A stretch of DNA of 64,000 bases, taken from Apricaphanius iberus. Lineage: Eukaryota; Chordata; Actinopteri; Cyprinodontiformes; Aphaniidae. Shown piece by piece: positions 35,325 through 46,936 of the stretch (position 1 is the first letter of the stretch; each line of letters begins with the position of its first letter). Made by a program: the position numbers and the translations under genes. Below the pieces are notes generated by a model, which made no database searches, was not told where the DNA came from, and was given only the letters and a program-made list of their open reading frames with translations. The DNA lies in contig JAPXFQ010001942.1 in NCBI GenBank assembly GCA_028564705.1, forward strand, positions 29,401-93,400. Direction: 5' to 3'.

Positions 35325-36910
35325 GGGCCATTGAAAAAAAAAGAAGAAGAAACGAATTGTGACATTTTCAGAATTCTGACTTTTTTTCTCTGAATGAACA
35401 CCAGCTAGGGAGAAAGCCACAGCGGAGTGTTAGAGCCATTCTAGACAAAATAAAAATAGTATCAAGAAATTTTCTAACCAAAGGATTATGGAGACTGTCA
35501 CATATTTTCCCAAGAATTCTCTGATTTAGGGAAGTCAAATTTTTTGCAAATTAAAATTTCTTTTGAGATTAATTACAGGTATTTTTAAGAAAAAAACTCT
35601 AAAATTGTCTAATATTGAAAAATCTCAAATTTGTGAGAAAACTCAGAAATGTTTAATACTTAACCCTCAATATTTTTAAACACTGAAAAGTCAGACATTT
35701 ATCAGAAAAAACTCTGAAGTATGCCCAGATATTACATGAATTATTCCCAACATAAAATGCTCTTCCTGTAAGATTTAGCCGTTAAATTAACATGTTAGGC
35801 ATCTGGAAATGTTCAGAATTCTAAATGGTAGCTTCATGCGGCTTTCACCCTGAATCAGAAACACTTATTCTAGGCTCAGACTTTACCCGGATGGGAGAGA
35901 CTGTGAGGAACAAGTTTAAGCTGCAACATGACGGCACAAAATACACACTAGCACAGCACCCAATGACACAAAGGCTACTCAATGCAGCCATGCCGCAGCT
36001 TCTTCCTCCAGGGGAAAGCCTTTCCAAAATGTCGGAGCAAAGGCTCATTCGCCACAGAATTTACATCACGCCTTTGGGACCTGCAGAAGAAGCTGGAGGG
36101 GTGATACAGGTGGAACCATTCAGATAAACTAGAATTCCGAACAAACAGAAGGAACTTAAACTGAATTCAGAACTGAACCACAATCTATAACCCCTCAAGC
36201 CCGAGGCAGTTTTTTTTTTTTCCAAATTTGGCATAACTACTCCCTGGAAGGCTTTTTACAGCTTGTAAAAAACCTAAAATGTTCAAATTGCTCTCATACC
36301 GTATAAAAGGAAGGTCTATGTGGATACTGTGAATGTGAAAATTCTCAAGAAAATCAGAGTGGGCATGAGTAACTGAGGTTGAAAGACCGAAAATATGAAA
36401 CCGCCTGAACAAAAGTACGCATTAAAGATAGCTGAGCAGCTTGTTTTCATTGTAAAAAGAAGCAAATAAACATCATAAATAGTAACTACTCACTGTCATT
36501 GGCTTTAGACCAACTGTTGGTGTCTGTAATAACAAATAATAGAGGGTTGAAAGTCAAATGTCACTCTAGGAGGCGTGCCCCCAAAAATGGTCGCTAGCGG
36601 GCTTAAGAGGTTAATATAAATATCCAAAATTCACAACTTTAATCATGGAAATTTCCTAGTTTTAACAAAGGAATGTTTGAGTGTTTTTGGGAAAATTTGT
36701 AACGTCAAAACCTTTTTTAGGCAGAAATGTACTCAAAAATATTTTCATTTTGTCCACTATGGCCCTAATACATAGTAGAAAGCAGCTTCAGAGATGAGGA
36801 GGTTTGTGGCTGGAGAACCAAATTATTTGGAGGAACTTGTCGAACTTGATGAGGAGTTAAAGATTAAACTCGGAATTCTGAGATTGAAATCAGAAAAAAA
36901 GAAAATGGCC
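35325..36910. mobile_element. Putative GGGCC-ended DNA element
   Basis: The left end, after TTA, reads GGGCCATTGAAAAAAAAAG and then TCAGAATTCTGAC. At 36874-36910 the complement of the right end reads ATGGCCATTTTC.TTTTTTCTGA..TCAATCTCAGAATTC. This is the same end structure as the small MITE at 39469-39855. An alternative right end is GGCCC followed by TAA at 36765. The interior is A/T-rich and holds one unexplained open frame. Confidence 0.45.
35825..36127 (+). CDS. Unrecognised 100-codon open frame inside a repeat
   Basis: The frame starts at an ATG and encodes about 100 residues, including a basic/polar stretch (RNKFKLQHDGTKYTLAQ) and LLPPGESLSKMSEQRLI. I do not recognise a family. Its amino-acid composition looks more protein-like than most open frames here. 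It lies inside a putative transposon, so it could be a decayed transposon protein or processed-gene fragment, or simply chance. Confidence 0.2.
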   Translation: MVASCGFHPESETLILGSDFTRMGETVRNKFKLQHDGTKYTLAQHPMTQRLLNAAMPQLLPPGESLSKMSEQRLIRHRIYITPLGPAEEAGGVIQVEPFR

Positions 36911-37169
36911 ATAATCTGGCCATTCTGCTGGGACGGAGCTGGACATCTCCCAGATGTGATGCTTGCAGACAGAATCAAAGTTAGAAATTGTCAGTCTCCA
37001 GTCTGGATTTTGCCCTTTAGAGTGGTAAACCCCTGGGAAATTTAGATTTGAAGTGATATTTCACTGTCATTCAGCCAGTAAGCATGTTTATTTTTAATAG
37101 ATAAGAAGACAATATAAAAATAATTTTGTTTCAGGAATTAATTTTGTGTTTGTTCACATGGTAACAAAT
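36911..37169. other. Intergenic DNA, no gene seen
   Basis: Short unique-looking stretch between repeats. Confidence 0.4.
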
Positions 37170-37442
37170 AATGGCGTGTTGAAAAGTATGCACACCCTTT
37201 TAATAGCCTTACAGCAATCAAAACTTGTTTTATTTGGTGAAGAGCTTTAAAAAATTTTCAACATTCTTCTGCTATATTAGAGGTTGAAAGGCTTCTTTGC
37301 AAACACCCTAATCTTCCCTCAACAGATTCTCTAATTAGATTAACATCAGGACTCAGTCCGGGCCACTGCAATGCTGATATTCTTTCCTTTATCCACATAA
37401 AGAATTGGGCTATGGAGCTCTACTAATTCATCAAGAGCTCTA
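37170..37442 (-). mobile_element. Tc1-like transposon remnant
   Basis: GAAAAGTATGCACACCCTTT at 37181-37200 resembles a Tc1-type terminus. ACATCAGGACTCAGTCCGGGCC at 37344-37365 matches the antisense stretch of Tc1 transposase genes that codes for the conserved catalytic-domain region. It is interrupted by the SINE/LINE tail that follows. Confidence 0.45.
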
Positions 37443-37690
37443 TTTCAACGTGGACTTTATTTTATTTATTTATATGGCGCTTTTCAAGACACTCAAAGCA
37501 CTTTACAATTCCCAAATACATTCACACACACTGGTGGAAGCAAGCTACGATTGTAGCCACAGCTGCCCTGGGGTAGACTGACAGAAGCAAGGCTACAATG
37601 TCACCATCGGCCTCTCTGGCCTACACCAGTAGGCGGTAGGCCAAGTGTCTTGCCCAAAGACACAGCGACTGAGACAGATGGATGTGGGGC
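37443..37690 (-). repeat. SINE/LINE 3'-tail fragment
   Basis: On the minus strand this reads GTGTCTTTGGGCAAGACACTT and ends GTAAAGTGCTTTGAGTGTCTTGAAAAGCGCCATATAAATAAATAAAATAAA. This is a widespread fish retroposon tail. It shares the GTAAAGTGC.TTGAG and GCGC.ATATAAAT blocks with the 3' end of the L2 LINE at 63935-63980. This suggests a SINE or truncated LINE mobilised by related machinery. Confidence 0.65.
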
Positions 37691-38369
37691 TTGCTGGATT
37701 GTAAATTCTATATTAAAGTGTTCCTCTATTGTGGATTAACTCCAAAACTGTCAATTAGCTCTATTCACGGTTGAGGATCCAGCTTTCCTCCGCAGGGTCG
37801 ACAGAGTGATTTCCTGTTCCAGAAAAACAAAGCAGAAAATACAACAACACAGATCTGTTTGTCATGAGACTGACCTGCAGGACGGCTCACCAAGTGTGCG
37901 CGCTGACTGACAGACCTCATCTCTTTTTATTGAACACAAAGACAAAAAGAATCACATGACATGGATTCCAGTACATAAACATTCATTGTGTGCCCCTTAT
38001 CATCCACTTCCCTAAGTCTGTTTTTCCCCCAAAATGATTTACAGACACCCGCTTTTATGGGGGTCTTAACCTAAACTATCTTTCTTCCTGTTCCTACACA
38101 ACTGGGTAATTTCCTAAACACAACTTGGTATTTATGACTGTTGTAAAAGCCTGGTACTCATTTAAGATTGTTTTTACTTCAAACCCTGTTCTGGTACAAT
38201 ACGTCTCTGTGAAAACAAGTTGTCCTTCACTGTGAAACCAGCTTTGTTCCTTTCTGAAATAATAAGGCAGGTTATATGAAACTACATATAAAAATGTTTA
38301 CCAACATATACGTAAAGCAGATTATACAAGAATGTAAATAAAAGTGTTCACAAATATATGGTATTCCTC
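37691..38369. other. Intergenic DNA, no gene seen
   Basis: A/T-rich sequence with no recognisable gene or repeat boundary. Confidence 0.4.
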
Positions 38370-38432
38370 AGGCTCAAACCGGCAACCCTCTGGTTACAAG
38401 GCAAACTCTAAACCCCCTGAGCCACAGTCACC
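38370..38432 (-). repeat. tRNA-type SINE head
   Basis: Minus-strand A-box TGGCTCAGGGG (38414-38424) and B-box GGTTTGAGCC (38371-38380) stand at tRNA-like spacing. This is the polymerase III promoter part of a SINE. The body beyond the B-box is not clearly retained. It directly abuts the foldback element that follows. Confidence 0.6.
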
Positions 38433-39063
38433 CCAACTATTATGTTCAATTACTCACCCAGACAAGTTTGGAGCTACTTGGAGTCCTTCAGGAGAAGTTT
38501 ATATCCATTGGTGATCAGCGTATATCCATATAATGGGAGTCAATCAGGGCAGGAGATCTGCCGTCTGTAATAAGGCATTATCTGTCCCAAAACGCCTTCA
38601 TTTAACCATGTTTTGTTATGAATCCTTAGGAATACTCCCCTCAGAGTTCAGAACATCTTGGAATGGTTCGCTTTTGTATCTTTCCGAATTGAACTGAATG
38701 ACCAGTTGGACTAACTTCAGCTTCTACAGGCTCCCTTTTAACCCACACACAGATACTACAGCTGTAATGGCGGGCGTCTGCGAAGTCATTGAAATCTAAG
38801 GTTAGTGTAAATAGGAATCAGTTACACACCCAGAAGCTTATACCTTAGCACCTCAGAAACACTCTGAACTCACAGGGTAATATTTCTAACTATTCATTTA
38901 AAAAAAACAAGTTTCAATGAAGGAGTTTTGGGGCAGATAATGCCTTATTACAGACGGTAAATCTCCTGCACTGATTGACTCCCGTTATATGGATATACCC
39001 TGATCGCACCTTGATATAAACTTCTCCCGAAGGACTCAGAGTAGCTCCAAACTTGTCTTGGTG

Positions 39064-39918
39064 CAGTGGCGTGTCTAAAGGGTGGCCTGGGGTGGCACAT
39101 GCCACCCCTAGAATCCCCAGGTGCACCTCAATAGGCCACCCCAGGTGCACAACCCCTATGGTGTTCTGAATGAGCACATCGGCTTGTTTTTTATATGAAG
39201 GTTTGTGGATGTTACAGTTTTGACATTATTTAAGAGGAAATTGGACGTACTACATTTGTGCTTTGTGCTGACTGTTGCAAGTTGTCTGACGTTGTAGCTC
39301 AATACTTGAAAATACATTTAGTTTCAGCAGTTGTTTTACAAGAGGGAAAAAATGTCTGTAAAAACATTTATCAGGAAGAAGGCACAGGGACATACATTTC
39401 TTTTTATTAACTGTGGATCCTTGATTTACGGCTGCCACCCCGGCAGAACTCGATACGGAGGAGGATTAGGGCCACTGAAGAAAAAATAATATATTTCTGA
39501 CTTTTTTCTCACAATTCTGACTTTAATCTCAGAATTCTGACTAACTATTATTTATTGCTGAATCTGTAAGGGTTTTTTGCATTTCATTTCACCGTTCTTC
39601 TGTTTGAAGGATCTCCAGTTCCATAAATCGGTGGTTGTGTTATGCTAGCCAAATGTGATGTGATGTGTTGTGAAATACAAACCGCGAAAGCTAACCAACA
39701 TGTAACCGCTCTGCTTTAAAACTGCAAGTCATTTCTCCCCCTGCACATCTCCACTGTATTACTGAAGCTGTGCTTTCCCAAGCTGGTGTTCATTAAGAAG
39801 AAAAAGTGAGAATTCTGAGATTAAAGTCAGAAATCTTTTTTTTCTTCAGCGGCCCTCATACTCTTCTGTAACTAGCCTCCTGTGCCATCCCTGAAAAAAA
39901 AGCCTGGACACGCCACTG
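39064..39918. mobile_element. Non-autonomous hAT element
   Basis: Termini CAGTGGCGTGTC (39064) and GACACGCCACTG (to 39918) are perfect 12-base inverted repeats. The 8-base flanks TCTTGGTG (39056-39063) and TCTGGGTG (39919-39926) are a target duplication with one mismatch. The intact left arm of the surrounding foldback (CACCCAGA) shows the original site was TCTGGGTG. No transposase is present in the 855 bases. Confidence 0.85.
39469..39855. mobile_element. Small MITE nested in the hAT
   Basis: Ends GGGCCACTGAAGAAAAAA (39469) and, on the other strand, GGGCCGCTGAAGAAAAAA (39855) are inverted repeats with one mismatch in 18. Inside each end stands the TTCTGACTTTAATCTCAGAA-type block. Flanks are TTA and TCA. 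The 387-base element has no coding capacity. Confidence 0.75.
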
Positions 39919-39943
39919 TCTGGGTGAGTAAATGAACGTAATA

Positions 39944-41993
39944 TGTATTAAAAATAAGGTCCAGGTTGAAAAAAAAAGATTTAAATATTCACAAGCAAAG
40001 TGGAGAAATATGTATTTCTTTTTCATCGTTAATGTGACCTGTTTTGTCTTATTACATCATTATCTTGTGCGTTTGGCTTGGCTAAGCTGGGCAAGGACCT
40101 AAAGGGCACATAATAAAGTAACAAAACTGCATTGAAGAGTCACGGTTACGCTTTTAAATATCATTAAAATCCCTATCATTTGGGAGGTAGACCTTGAAAA
40201 ATCATTGATAACCTAATTTGTGTGAGGTGTGGGGCAAATATTTATGCATCGGGGCAATGGGTTGTGATTAATCTGTTCATGTTTACTCAGGTTGAAAACT
40301 TACACCTGTTTCCGTTTTATTACATTGATTTATGAGGGATCGATGAAGACGAGGGAACAATCACAGACAAGTGGAGGAGACCTTTGAGATTACCACTGCT
40401 TGCTCCATACTTCTTGTGCGCACTGTTTGTATGTTTCCCAGGGGAATGCGTCAGAGGCTTTCCTTTTGCTCTTGCTGTCTCTAATCAATAACTTATATCA
40501 CGTAATGGAACCCAATCCTTCAAGAGCATTCCCAAAGTGACAGCTAAAAAAACCCCAAACAATCTAGATCTAATGTGTGCTGCTTGTAAACGCTCGCACT
40601 CACACGCGAGCCGTTAGAGTAACCTCAAGAGAAGCGAGGGAAATGTTTCTGTTTGTTCTTCCATATTCCTTTAATCGTCGGCGCGTTGCCGTCCTGCCGT
40701 TTTCTTTTAGGAACGATGTCTGGAAAGCAGCAAAGGCTCTTTGACAGGTGATCTTTAATTACTGCAACACCAAGCATCTCCTTGGAAACCACCCGAAGCT
40801 GCCTCCAGTTATAGCTGCATTCATCCTTCTTCCTCTCTCTCTCTGGCTGCCAGCCTGTCTCGTTGGTCTTTCTCTCTCTCTCTCTGTCTCTGTCTGTCCA
40901 TCCATCGTCTCATTTTGCTGTCCCCTCTACCACTCTCCCTGTCTTTGCTGTACCTGAGCTGAATTATGATCCATAGTCTTAGCAGATATATGGTGATTGA
41001 TTGGGCTTTCCAGCTAACTAATGAATTGGCCCCTCAAGGACGCGTAGCAGGCCAGCTTTGGTAATAATGTGGACTCTGCTGAAGGCAGCTTAAAGACTCC
41101 TGACACCACAGATTTAGCGCTTACACTGTTTATTTGGATTTGGCCTTAGCAGTGAGCTTGTTGGGGTTTCATTTTTTAAATGGCCTTTAATTGCATTCCT
41201 AATAGCTTATTGGATATTGTCTCATTTTACTGAACACATTTCAGCAAAATTATGTATTTTCTCATGAAAAAGTTGCAAATTAGGTTATTTACATAGAAGA
41301 AGCATCAGAGTCTGAGTAACACTTAAAACCATTTTGACCATTTTACACTTTGCAGTAGATTTCTGTCAGGATTACTAATTGCTCCAGTAGAAAAAGAAGT
41401 CATTCTATTTATAGCTGTTTTTTAAGTCAGCTATAGGTTTAGCAACTCTCTTAAAAAAAATCTAAACCCATCTAAATCCAGAGTTTTCCTTATCTCTGTC
41501 AAGGCTTTGCATGGAATACCTAGATAAGACACATCTCTCAAAGTTTAGCTTAATTGTTTCTAAGCAAACTTGAGTATTTAAAGGTGTTACCCAAAAGCAT
41601 TGTCAGTATATTTTTAAAGCCCAAGATTTAGACTAAAGTACTGTATCTTATGAACATAGTTTGGGGAAAAAAAGCTCTCACGGAAACTAATCATCATTCT
41701 TTTTTCCCCACAACTAAACAAACTAAACAGAATACAAATCCCACAAGATGTCATCAAATTATAACTAATTCCCCATGTTTACCCTTTCTTTTGAGTCCAA
41801 GATGAGAAGGGAAAAGTTTGGTGAACGGGTTGGTTCAACTTGGTAGAAAGAGTGAAAAAGTAGGCCTTGTAGACTAAACTATTACCATGTTAATATACGG
41901 CTAATATATTTGAAGGCGTACTTTGCAACTTTGCTGATCTTTGCCCTCTATTGTCCTCGCAAGGCTTGTGGCATTACTTCACTGTCGTAAAAC
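39944..41993. other. Intergenic DNA with a possible conserved non-coding block
   Basis: CT tracts occur near 40832-40890. The block at about 40960-41230 is rich in homeodomain-like words (ACTAATGAATTGG, TTTAATTGCATTCC) and lacks repeat features, so it may be an enhancer. No gene is seen. Confidence 0.35.
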
Positions 41994-42024
41994 CCAAATA
42001 TCTATGGAGTGCATAGATATTTGG
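41994..42024. repeat. Perfect 13-bp hairpin
   Basis: Arms CCAAATATCTATG and CATAGATATTTGG with loop GAGTG. No T-run follows and no gene is adjacent, so a terminator role is not expected in this genome. Confidence 0.85.
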
Positions 42025-42330
42025 TGGCCAGTGTACTGAGAGTTTCATAAGCTTGCTAGCCAAAACAACAAAACATATCAAACTAACGGTGTATCATTTG
42101 GTAAACTGATTCTGTCATGGTTCAAGTCTCAAAACCGCAGGTTTATCTATATCAGGTTAAAGCACGTGACCTAACTTCATGAAGTGAAACAGTCATTACT
42201 TCCGGGAGATGTCCCGGGAGAGAAAAGCTGTATAGTGCGGTTTTCAGCAGCGGGAAGCTCCAATGCAGCGACAGCTCCAAAAATGAACATAATAAATGGT
42301 GGTATGACATCAAAAAATTAAGAAAACACG
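42025..42330. other. Intergenic DNA flanking the L1 3' end
   Basis: Unique-looking sequence; no gene. AAAACAC at 42323-42329 also occurs at 47501-47507 beyond the other L1 end and is a weak candidate target duplication. Confidence 0.35.
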
Positions 42331-42626
42331 TTTTGTTTTTTGTTTTTTTGGAATACTTTATTTTGCACTTTTCAAGTATGCAAGAACAGTTCAACACATT
42401 CTCACTAAAAGCTCAACATGTAAAAAAGAAAATGACAACAAAAACAAAACAAATGAAGTAAATTATGAAAACTAGCAAATAAATAAAGTAAATGAGTAAA
42501 CAAACAGAAGTAATAGTGGTAAACTTAAATAAATATACATGTTACATTGTGAAGAAACGTCACCAAGATCTCTTAACCATTGTACTTGGGCCTTAGTGTT
42601 AGTTTAGAGTCAAGCAAGATCAAGGT

Positions 42627-45600
42627 TTATGAGTTCACAACTGTTGATGGTAAAGTCTCTCTATAGTCAATGAAAGGCTGCCATAGCTTTAAAAAGTCGT
42701 CGTATTTGTTTCTCATGACATAAGTGATCTTCTCTAACGGCAAACAAGTCATCATTTCTGATACCCATTTTGATATATAGAGGATGGAATCAGACTTCCA
42801 GGTTAATGCAATGTATTTTATGGAAACAGCAAGAGCTATCTCAATAAATTTCCTGGAACTCTGACTCAGTTTGTTACGTTTCAAAGAAGACATAATCCTG
42901 GATCTAATGGAATTTTTCTATCCATAATTTGCGCCAATTTGTCACATATGTTATGCCAAAATGTAGCAACTTAGGTGCATTGCCATGTGCAGTGTAACAT
43001 GGTGCCTACAGCAGTACCACATCTGAAACAGAGATCTGAAATTGTAGCTTTATACTGGTGTAATTTTTGGGGGCTTAGATAAAGTTGATGGAGAAAGTTA
43101 TAGTTGACCAGTTTAAATCTGGCATTCACGGTAGCAAACAAGCTTTTCTGACACAAGTTAGACCACAGGTCCTCGTGTATCTTGATACCCAGGTCAGCTT
43201 CCCATCTGTCTCTTGATCGATGTATGCTTTGTTTTGGATATTCCTCCATCATGGTTAAATATATACAGCTAATAAATTGCTTTGGACTCTCACTATTGTG
43301 AAATATTTCCTCCACCTTTGTCAGGTTAGGCAGTGTAATTTGCTCTCCCAAACGTTTTCTCAGGAATGTTCTCAGTTGTAAAAAGTGTTGTTAGATAAGT
43401 CATACTTTGCTTTTAGTTGTTCGAAGGACAATAATGTTTTGTTATTGTAGCATTGTTCGAAGTATACTATCCCTTTGTTGTGCCAAAGCTTGAAGATTTT
43501 GTTATCAGAGAACATTGGTATGAGGTTGTTTTTCCACAAAGGGGTTTTGGGAGAAAGATCAATCTTCATTTCAATAATTTTATGAACCTCAAACCATGAT
43601 CTAATCGAGTGAATAGTGAGTGGGTTTTTGGTTTTAGTTCCAATATTATTTGTGTTCCATTTATAAACAAAGTCGCTTATCATATCTTCTTCAAAGACAT
43701 GTAGTTTAATTTTTGTCCAAGAGGGGGCAGAGTCCTGTTCAAAAAAGTGTAGGAGAGATCTTATCTGTGCTGCCCAATAGTAAAATATGAAATTGTGGAG
43801 TCGGAGGCCACCCATCCCATAGTCCCATGATAATTTCTCCAAACTCATCCTAGGTACTTTATGGTTCCAGATGAATGCACTTATACTTTTATTGAGCGTT
43901 TTAAAGATACTATTGGGGAGAGGGATAGAGAGAGACTGGAATAAGAACATTATCTTGGGCAAAATGTTCATCTTTATGCAGTTAATTCTGCCAATCAAGG
44001 TTAAGGGTAGGTCTGCCCATCTACTGAGATCACTTTCTATTTTTTGGATCATTTGAGGATAGTTAAGTTTAAACAAATTTTTCAAATCGCTGTCTACCTG
44101 AATGCCCAAGTATGTAAACCCATTTGGGGACCACTTAAAGGAGTTTGTTTGGCTTAGTTTACTCCAGTCAGCTTTGGTCAGAGGGAGCATTTCACTTTTT
44201 TCATAGTTGACCTTGTAACCTGATATTGTGCTATAATTGTTTAGAAGAGTTATTAGCTTTGTAAGAGATTGGGTTGGATCAGTAAGAAACAGGATTACAT
44301 CGTCAGCAAATAGACTCATTTTGTGGTTTAGTTGGCCAACTTGGACACCTTTTATGTCTGGGTCTTGTCTCACTGCTTGTGCCAGCGGCTCTAGTGCCAG
44401 GACAAAAAGACCAGCGGAGAGTGGACAACCCTGCCTGCTGCTTCTTTGTAGCGTAATGGGGGTTGAGGTTATTCCATGTGTGATTACCTTTGCCTGTGGT
44501 TTATGGTATAGGGTTTTCACCCAATTAGTGAAAGACGTACCAAATCCAAAACTGTCTAAGACTTTGAGAAGATATGGCCATTCAATACGGTCAAAGGCCT
44601 TTTCAGCATCTAATGATAGTATAGTGGGTTCATTTCTGGTGTTTGCTATATGGATAATGTCAAATAGTCTCTAGTTTCTTGTCACATTCCCATTTTCAGT
44701 TTCTATGGAATTAATAGCCCTTAATGTCTCCTCTTTCTTCAGCTGCCAAGCCAGAACTTTCTGTGCCTTTTCGCCCAGCTCATAGTACCTTATTTTTGGT
44801 TTGAAGAATATTCCTTTCTATATTGGAAGTGTTCAACATGTTATATTTTAGCTTTTTGTTTATTAATGTTCAATATGAACACCAAATGTCACGCTCCGTG
44901 ACAGCATCTATAGGTAACCACAATGAAATATCTTGTATCATGCATACTTGAGTTTTAAAAATTTGTAAAATGTAATAAGTACTAGAATTTTAGTTAGGCA
45001 ATTGAAAAAGGTGCCATTTTTATTTTGTCTTCAAAAGTAGCTGGAACATTCTCCCACACAGAGAATATTGACAAAGGCCCCCCACTCAGGACAAATATCT
45101 ACTTTTAGAAAATATACACAACATTATACCTTTGTGGCTGATGACGTCACCAAGTGCGCCTGATAGACGGTCAAGGTTGGCCCAGAAGAAGCCTTTTGAT
45201 AAATTGAAATTTATCTCAAACAAATAATATCTCAAAAACTAAACCTCAAATCTGTCATATTTTTACATTCTGAGAGAGAAAAGAATTAGCTAAAGAATTT
45301 GATATATAATATGTGTATGGTGTGAAAAACTTATCTTATTAAAAAAATAAAAACCGATAACGATAATTTCCGATATTACATTTTAATGCGAATATCAGCC
45401 GATAATGACTTCAGGTCGATAATATCGGACATCCCTATTAAATAGGCTTTCGTTGTGTCCCACAATACTAAGCTATTGGGGGATGAGGGGTAGTTTGTTT
45501 CATGAAAAATCTTAATCTGGTCCCTCAAAAATTGGCAAAAATCAGGTTTCTTGAGCAAACTCGTGTTCAATCGCCATCTGTATGGTCCCCGTACTTTTTT

Positions 45601-46318
45601 AGGAATTAGAAATAAAGTGTCAGTGGGGAGTGATCTGACATGGTCCTAGGTAAGTAGGCCTACTCTGATTCCAAGACCCTATGAGTTAACTGTTTAGATG
45701 TAAGAAAAAAATCGATCCTTGTACGGGAATTATGTGGGCATGAATAAAAGGAGTAGTCCCTTGTTGTGGGATGGAGGTGTCTCCAGATGTCACAAAGGTT
45801 TATGTCTTTCATGAAGGTCAATGTGGATTTGGCTGCTTTAGTCCTTGTCACTGCAGTGTTTGAGGATCTATCTAATACTGGGTCCAGGCAAAAGTTGAAG
45901 TCTCCTCCTATCAGTATATTTCCAGAGCATTCAGACACTTTAAGAAACAATTCTCTAATGAAGGAGTGATCATCATCCTTTGGAGCATTAACGTTTCAGG
46001 TTTCAGAATACATAGCGCCCTGAATCAATACACACCGTCCAGCTGGATCAGAAATGTTTTTTTCCATAGAAAACGGTAGATTTTTATGCAGCAATATAAC
46101 CGTTCCCCTTGCTCTTGAGTTGAATGAAGATGCATATACTTGCCCTACCAATTCTCTTTTTAGCTTTTGCTGTTCAATTTTAGTAAGATGGCTTTCTTGT
46201 ATAAATGCTATCTCAGTTTTCAATCTTTTCAAATAATCACAACACAAACTCTTTTCCTTTTAACTGGCCCATTCATTCCGTTTACATTAAATGATGTAAA
46301 TTTCACTGCCTTAGCCAT
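42627..46318 (-). pseudogene. L1 ORF2 (endonuclease and reverse transcriptase), broken
   Basis: The start is placed at the ATG complementary to 46316-46318. The N-terminal endonuclease keeps FTSFNVNGMNGP, FIQESHL and GGDFNFCLDP, but has frameshifts near 46240 and 45995. The linker is interrupted between 45438 and about 44845 by another transposon. It resumes with KIRYYELGEKAQKVLAWQL at about 44800, then jumps near 44680 straight to reverse-transcriptase motif A (LSLDAEKAFDRIEWPYL). The fingers part (motifs 0-2) is therefore deleted. Motif B survives as SRQGCPLSAGLF and the catalytic box as FADD. The C-terminal region has a frameshift near 43360 and ends with CFRCGTAVGTMLHCTWQC and PLEKITYVMRNKYDDFLKLW. 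The protein functioned in target-primed reverse transcription. Confidence 0.85.
44845..45437 (-). mobile_element. hAT-type element inserted in the L1
   Basis: The right boundary is sharp. On the minus strand the insert starts TAGGGATGTCCGATATTATCG, a well-known fish hAT-type terminus, and L1 coding sequence resumes at 45438. The far end near 44845 has no matching terminus, so it is truncated or poorly placed. Interior is A/T-rich without transposase. Confidence 0.6.
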
Positions 46319-46936
46319 GTTCATGTCCATAATGGTGTCAGGTAACACGGTGATGATAATAAGAACGAAAAAACATGTAAAAAAAAGAAAATGTAAAAAA
46401 CGAAAGTGAGAAGAAAACAACCCATCCCTCAAAAAGCAGAACGATTCTAGTTCCCTCCAGTAACAGCACTGACATTGAACAGATACAGTGCAAGTCCCTT
46501 CTATGCAGGGTTTTGTGTTGATATCCCCAAGTGTAGATCTAACACCACCTTACAGCTACATTGACAGACACCCAGTTAACACCTTAATTCTCCTTCGGAG
46601 GTAACTGACATCCTATTATGATAACATACCGTTAATCCAAGTAAGAACTATTATATAAATTGTTTGTGGAAATACAAATTACAGTTAGACCAAAGGCAAA
46701 AACAGCTCTTTAAAGTAGAAAAGTAAAGATGGTCAAATATAAGCAGTGCAATGGTAAAATAAGGTGGGTCAGATTAAGTTACCGCATCTGTGATCTCAGC
46801 TGTTATGATCAAAGTACTCTATACCACCTGAATAAAATGAAAAGAGAGTCAAAATTATAACTATATGGCTAGGTTATACAAACCGATCAAAAGTGTCCAG
46901 CGAACATACTTATCCCTTGCGCCACTGAACGCATCC

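Larger units (their letters stand above)
38438..39943. mobile_element. Foldback element split by a hAT insertion
   Basis: The left arm (38438-38603) and right arm (38916-39063, continued at 39919-39943) are inverted copies about 165-170 bases long with about 90% identity. They carry matching blocks such as GAAGTTTATATC, GGAGTCAATCAG and TAATAAGGCATTATCTG. The right arm is interrupted exactly by the hAT at 39064-39918. The unique spacer between the arms has no coding sequence. It is a non-autonomous foldback or MITE. Confidence 0.8.

Noticed and set aside
36794..37045. 83-codon open frame near the repeat end
   Set aside because: It runs through the terminal block of the GGGCC-ended element; the peptide has no family resemblance.
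44237..44674. 145-codon plus-strand open frame
   Set aside because: It is the antisense of the L1 reverse-transcriptase region.
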